Of a stretch of 64,000 nt of DNA, positions 61,668 through 64,000 are shown one piece after another. The number at the start of each line of letters is the position of its first letter. Positions within the stretch are counted from its first letter, which is position 1. Source of the DNA: Sulfitobacter noctilucae (lineage in GTDB: Bacteria; Pseudomonadota; Alphaproteobacteria; Rhodobacterales; Rhodobacteraceae). Where the stretch lies: NCBI RefSeq assembly GCF_000622365.1, contig NZ_JASC01000014.1, positions 248,001 through 312,000 of the forward strand. Reading direction: 5' to 3'. Below the pieces are notes generated by a model, which had not been told where the DNA came from, searched no databases, and worked only from the letters and a program-made list of their open reading frames with translations. The translations under genes and the position numbers were made by a program.

Positions 61668-62655
61668 GGTTAAGGGCCGCCCCCGGGCGGTCCATGTTAT
61701 CATTCTGGACGGCACACTTTCCTCGCTTGAACCGCTCCACCAGACCAATGCCGGGCGAAGCTACACGCTGCTGCGTGAAATGGGCTCGGCGGTCTCGCTC
61801 TATTACGAACCGGGGTTGCAGTGGCGCAACTGGCGGTCGATCCGCGACGTGGCGATGGGCAAAGGCATCAATCGCCAGATCCGCCGCGCCTATGGTTGGC
61901 TGGCCTCGCGGTACCGGATCGGGGATCAGATATTTTTGTTCGGATATTCGCGTGGTGCCTATGCGGTGCGATCCCTCGCCGGGGTCATCGACAGGATCGG
62001 CCTGCTGCGCAGCGAAGCCGCGACCGTACGCAACATCCGCGCTGCCTATCGCCATTACGAGGCAGACCCGGAGGCACCGGCGGCCCGCGCATTTGCGACG
62101 GCGCATTGCCATAGCCAGGTCGAGATCGAGATGATCGGCGTCTGGGATACGGTCAAATCCCTCGGTCTGAACGCACCTGTTTTATGGCGGCTCTCAGCGC
62201 ATTTGCATGCCTTCCATAACCATGACCTGAGCCCCGTCGTGAAATCAGGCTTTCACGCCTTGGCCCATGATGAGACGCGGATGGCCTTTGCGCCGGTGCT
62301 GTGGACCAGCGAAGACGGTTACGAAGGCAGATTGGAGCAGGTCTGGTTTCCCGGTGCCCATGGCGATGTAGGCGGCCAGTTGGGCGGGTTCGAGGCGGCG
62401 CGGCCCCTGGCGAATATCCCGCTGGTGTGGATGCTGGAGCGGGCAGCAGAACACGGGCTTGCTTTGCCGGAAGGGTGGGCGGACCGGATGCCGCAGGATC
62501 CTTTGGCACCTGCGCGCGGCACGTTGCGCGGACACGGGAAGGTGCTGATGACCCGCAGGCGACGCAACATCGGTGCGGACCCGTCAGAAAGGTTGCATGA
62601 AAGCATTGCGCTGCGTCAGGGGATCGAGGGACTGCGCAACATGTCGGAGGTCTAG
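61642..62655 (+). CDS. DUF2235 alpha/beta-hydrolase-like protein
   Basis: A 337-residue protein of the DUF2235 family (alpha/beta hydrolase fold, related to Tle1 phospholipase effectors). The nucleophile elbow is IFLFGYSRGAYAVRSLAG with Ser103; the acid is probably the Asp in IGVWDTVKSLG; the His is in VWFPGAHGDVGGQ. The N-terminal DGT motif reads VIILDGTLSSLEP, lacking the usual Trp-Asn. The ATG lies 26 bases inside the end of the CoxL-like gene, in another frame, so translation is coupled. No type VI secretion or immunity gene is nearby, so a chromosomal house-keeping lipase/esterase is as likely as an effector. Confidence 0.83.
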   Translation: MRIGSLPNEVKGRPRAVHVIILDGTLSSLEPLHQTNAGRSYTLLREMGSAVSLYYEPGLQWRNWRSIRDVAMGKGINRQIRRAYGWLASRYRIGDQIFLFGYSRGAYAVRSLAGVIDRIGLLRSEAATVRNIRAAYRHYEADPEAPAARAFATAHCHSQVEIEMIGVWDTVKSLGLNAPVLWRLSAHLHAFHNHDLSPVVKSGFHALAHDETRMAFAPVLWTSEDGYEGRLEQVWFPGAHGDVGGQLGGFEAARPLANIPLVWMLERAAEHGLALPEGWADRMPQDPLAPARGTLRGHGKVLMTRRRRNIGADPSERLHESIALRQGIEGLRNMSEV

Positions 62656-62713
62656 GATCAGCAGGCTGCCGGGACTTCGGATCGGCCCCATTGAGCGCAA
62701 CCGGAAGGCTGTA

Positions 62714-63196
62714 TCAGACGATCTTCATCACAATGCAGGTGGTTGATCCGGTTGCATACAGCTTGTCATCCGCGATGCCCCGAATCTCTCCATGGGCCAC
62801 ACCCGTCGACCGCCCGACGTGGTCGGTGACCCCGATACAGGCCACTTCAACGCCCAATGGGATGCTGCGCAGAATGTTAATCTTGTATTCCAGCGTGGTA
62901 TAAACCGACCCGCGCGGGACCTTTGTCATCACTGCGCAAGCCATCGCGGAATCGAGCAAGGTGCCATACCAGCCGCCATGCACTGTGCCCATCGGATTGG
63001 TGACATTGAACTCTGGCGTGCCGCGAAATTCTGCCCGGCCTTCGGCGACGCTGTGCAGGCGGTAGCCCATGGTGACCGAGATCGGTGGACCGGGGTTTTT
63101 GCCGTCGATCATGGACTGCATAAATTCCAGCCCCGTCAATTCAAGCGCCTCCGCTTGGCTAAGCAGATCGTCGGGGGATGAGGCGGTGGGGGGCAT
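62714..63196 (-). CDS. PaaI family hotdog thioesterase
   Basis: A 160-residue hotdog-fold acyl-CoA thioesterase of the PaaI / YbgC-like group. The catalytic region is FNVTNPMGTVHGGWYGTLLD, with the HGG motif before the long helix, and GSVYTTLEYKINILRSIPLG follows as the central strand. The ATG at 63196 opens MPPTASSPDDLLSQAEAL. It probably hydrolyses aromatic or medium-chain acyl-CoA; substrate unspecified. It lies upstream of nothing else on its strand until metF, 59 bases to the right. Confidence 0.87.
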   Translation of the reverse strand: MPPTASSPDDLLSQAEALELTGLEFMQSMIDGKNPGPPISVTMGYRLHSVAEGRAEFRGTPEFNVTNPMGTVHGGWYGTLLDSAMACAVMTKVPRGSVYTTLEYKINILRSIPLGVEVACIGVTDHVGRSTGVAHGEIRGIADDKLYATGSTTCIVMKIV

Positions 63197-63255
63197 AGGC
63201 GGTCTCCGGAAATTTGACCTGATGGTAGTGCCCGGTGGCGCGCCTTGCCAAGCTG

Positions 63256-64000
63256 TTACGCCACGTCCCGTACTGCAACCTCGGGCGTGACGCCCAAAGC
63301 GCGGCAGACATTGCGGGTCAGTTCCGCCTTGTTCAGCGTATAAAAATGCAGATTTTCCACACCTTCACAGATCAGAGTGTCGCAAAGCTCTGTGCACATT
63401 GCGGTCGCCAGCAAATCATGCCGGTCGTCGCGAACCGCCGCGTCAAAAGCTTCATCCACCCAAGCAGGAATTGTCGTGCCGCAGCGAATGGCGAATTTGC
63501 GCGCGGATTTCCAGCTGAGGATCGGCAGGATACCGGGCGTGATCGGCTTGTCGATACCCGCCGCCGCACAGGCGTCACGAAAGCGCAGGAAGCTTTCGGG
63601 CTCGAAGAAAAACTGCGTGATCGCCTCGTCCGCACCTGCTTCGAACTTGCGCTTGAGCCATTGGACGTTGGCATCCATATCTGCCGCTTCGGGGTGGCTG
63701 TCGGGGTACGCGCCAATGCGAATGTTGAACTTGCCTTTCGCAGCCAGCGCTTCGATCAACTCGCAACTATCGGCAAACCCCTCGGGATGCGGTGTGAACG
63801 TGTCGGCCCCGTTTTCGGGGTCGCCCCGGAGGGCTACGATGTCGGTCACACCAATTTCCGCAAAACTGTCAGCCACTTCAAGGGTTTCCGCCCGGCTGGC
63901 ACCGACACACGTCAGATGCGCGGCCACCGGCAAACCGGAGGTGCGGCGCAAGACATGGGCGGCATCATGGCTTAGGTCGCGTGTCGTGCCACCCGCACCA
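63256..64000 (-). CDS. metF: Methylenetetrahydrofolate reductase, C-terminal part
   Basis: This gene runs off the right edge; about 248 codons are seen. It reduces methylene-THF to methyl-THF for methionine synthesis, using FAD. Visible parts: GAGGTTRDLSHDAAHVL at the edge, LPVAAHLTCVGASRAETLEV, IVALRGDPENG (the MetF flavin/folate motif), GAYPDSHPEA, GADEAITQFFFEPESFLRF and ITPGILPILSWKSARKFA. The open frame continues through the last base, so the internal Met at 63951 is not the start. The C-terminus ends ALGVTPEVAVRDVA. Confidence 0.94.
   Translation of the reverse strand, partial: GAGGTTRDLSHDAAHVLRRTSGLPVAAHLTCVGASRAETLEVADSFAEIGVTDIVALRGDPENGADTFTPHPEGFADSCELIEALAAKGKFNIRIGAYPDSHPEAADMDANVQWLKRKFEAGADEAITQFFFEPESFLRFRDACAAAGIDKPITPGILPILSWKSARKFAIRCGTTIPAWVDEAFDAAVRDDRHDLLATAMCTELCDTLICEGVENLHFYTLNKAELTRNVCRALGVTPEVAVRDVA

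Noticed and set aside
1-64000. CRISPR arrays, prophage, insertion sequences, toxin-antitoxin or restriction-defence genes.
   Set aside because: Looked for and not seen: no regularly spaced repeats, transposase, integrase or nuclease/methylase pairs; the region reads as stable core chromosome.

Overview
The window is a contiguous, gene-dense (about 90% coding), GC-rich stretch of chromosome. It looks like an alphaproteobacterium of the Rhodobacterales, most likely the marine Roseobacter group. The grounds are Flp pilins of the GAVTVDW type, the tldD-ctaC-ctaB-coxF-ctaG-ctaE-surf1-thrC-M16 gene order, a GAF-containing PtsP, an aa3-type cytochrome oxidase assembly cluster, a TAXI-type TRAP transporter, small Rhodobacterales-type orphan proteins, and protein sequences familiar from that group. 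The genus cannot be fixed from sequence reading alone. No rRNA, integrase, transposase, phage gene, CRISPR array or toxin-antitoxin pair was seen. There is one tRNA (Cys, GCA).

Layout. 1-2438 (minus): part of a Tad/Flp pilus locus, with two Flp pilins, CpaB and the start of the CpaC secretin; three intrinsic terminators separate the units. 2808-8382: a lytic transglycosylase, the two-subunit 3-oxoacid CoA-transferase, an L,D-transpeptidase and topoisomerase I. 8560-11241 (minus): dprA and tldD. 11421-19000 (plus): cytochrome c oxidase subunits II and III with heme O synthase, CtaG and SURF1, then threonine synthase, an M16 peptidase and a GNAT enzyme, mostly with overlapping start/stop codons. 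19004-28156: amino-acid and nucleotide metabolism (an SHMT-like PLP enzyme, an FAD-linked dehydrogenase, glutamate dehydrogenase, apt, a LysE exporter, mtnP) and a SulP transporter. 28157-31923: a long upstream gap and a TAXI-TRAP uptake system. 32197-36689: flavin reductase, GNAT, EcsC-family protein and the modABC molybdate importer (minus). 36799-42198: NUDIX, DUF1178, SDR, aspartate kinase and PtsP. 42331-46004: tRNA-Cys, Pcm, TolC and an acidic protein that looks like a diverged PopZ-type polar organiser. 46007-50333: CobQ, a small orphan protein, EF-P, YgfZ and a glycosyltransferase. 50337-55989: ABC exporter, class V aminotransferase, HisC, two very small genes and a crotonase. 56077-64000: ValS with an unusual internal segment, a form II CoxL-like molybdenum hydroxylase subunit without its usual partners, an overlapping DUF2235 hydrolase, a hotdog thioesterase and the C-terminal part of MetF.

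How the genes work together. Several sets are physiologically coherent. The cta genes build the terminal oxidase. modABC supplies molybdate, which the CoxL-like enzyme would need. The CoA-transferase, crotonase and thioesterase point to short-chain acyl-CoA use. tldD, dprA and topA are house-keeping.

Novelty. I did not find a convincing new multi-gene system. The best leads are the PopZ-like protein, the orphan CoxL/DUF2235 pair, the extra segment in ValS, the SHMT-like enzyme with a changed PLP-lysine context, a conserved-looking 54-residue Tat-type gene, a hairpin-sequestered ribosome-binding site on a 7-codon mini-ORF, and a striking habit of convergent genes ending 0-3 bases apart.
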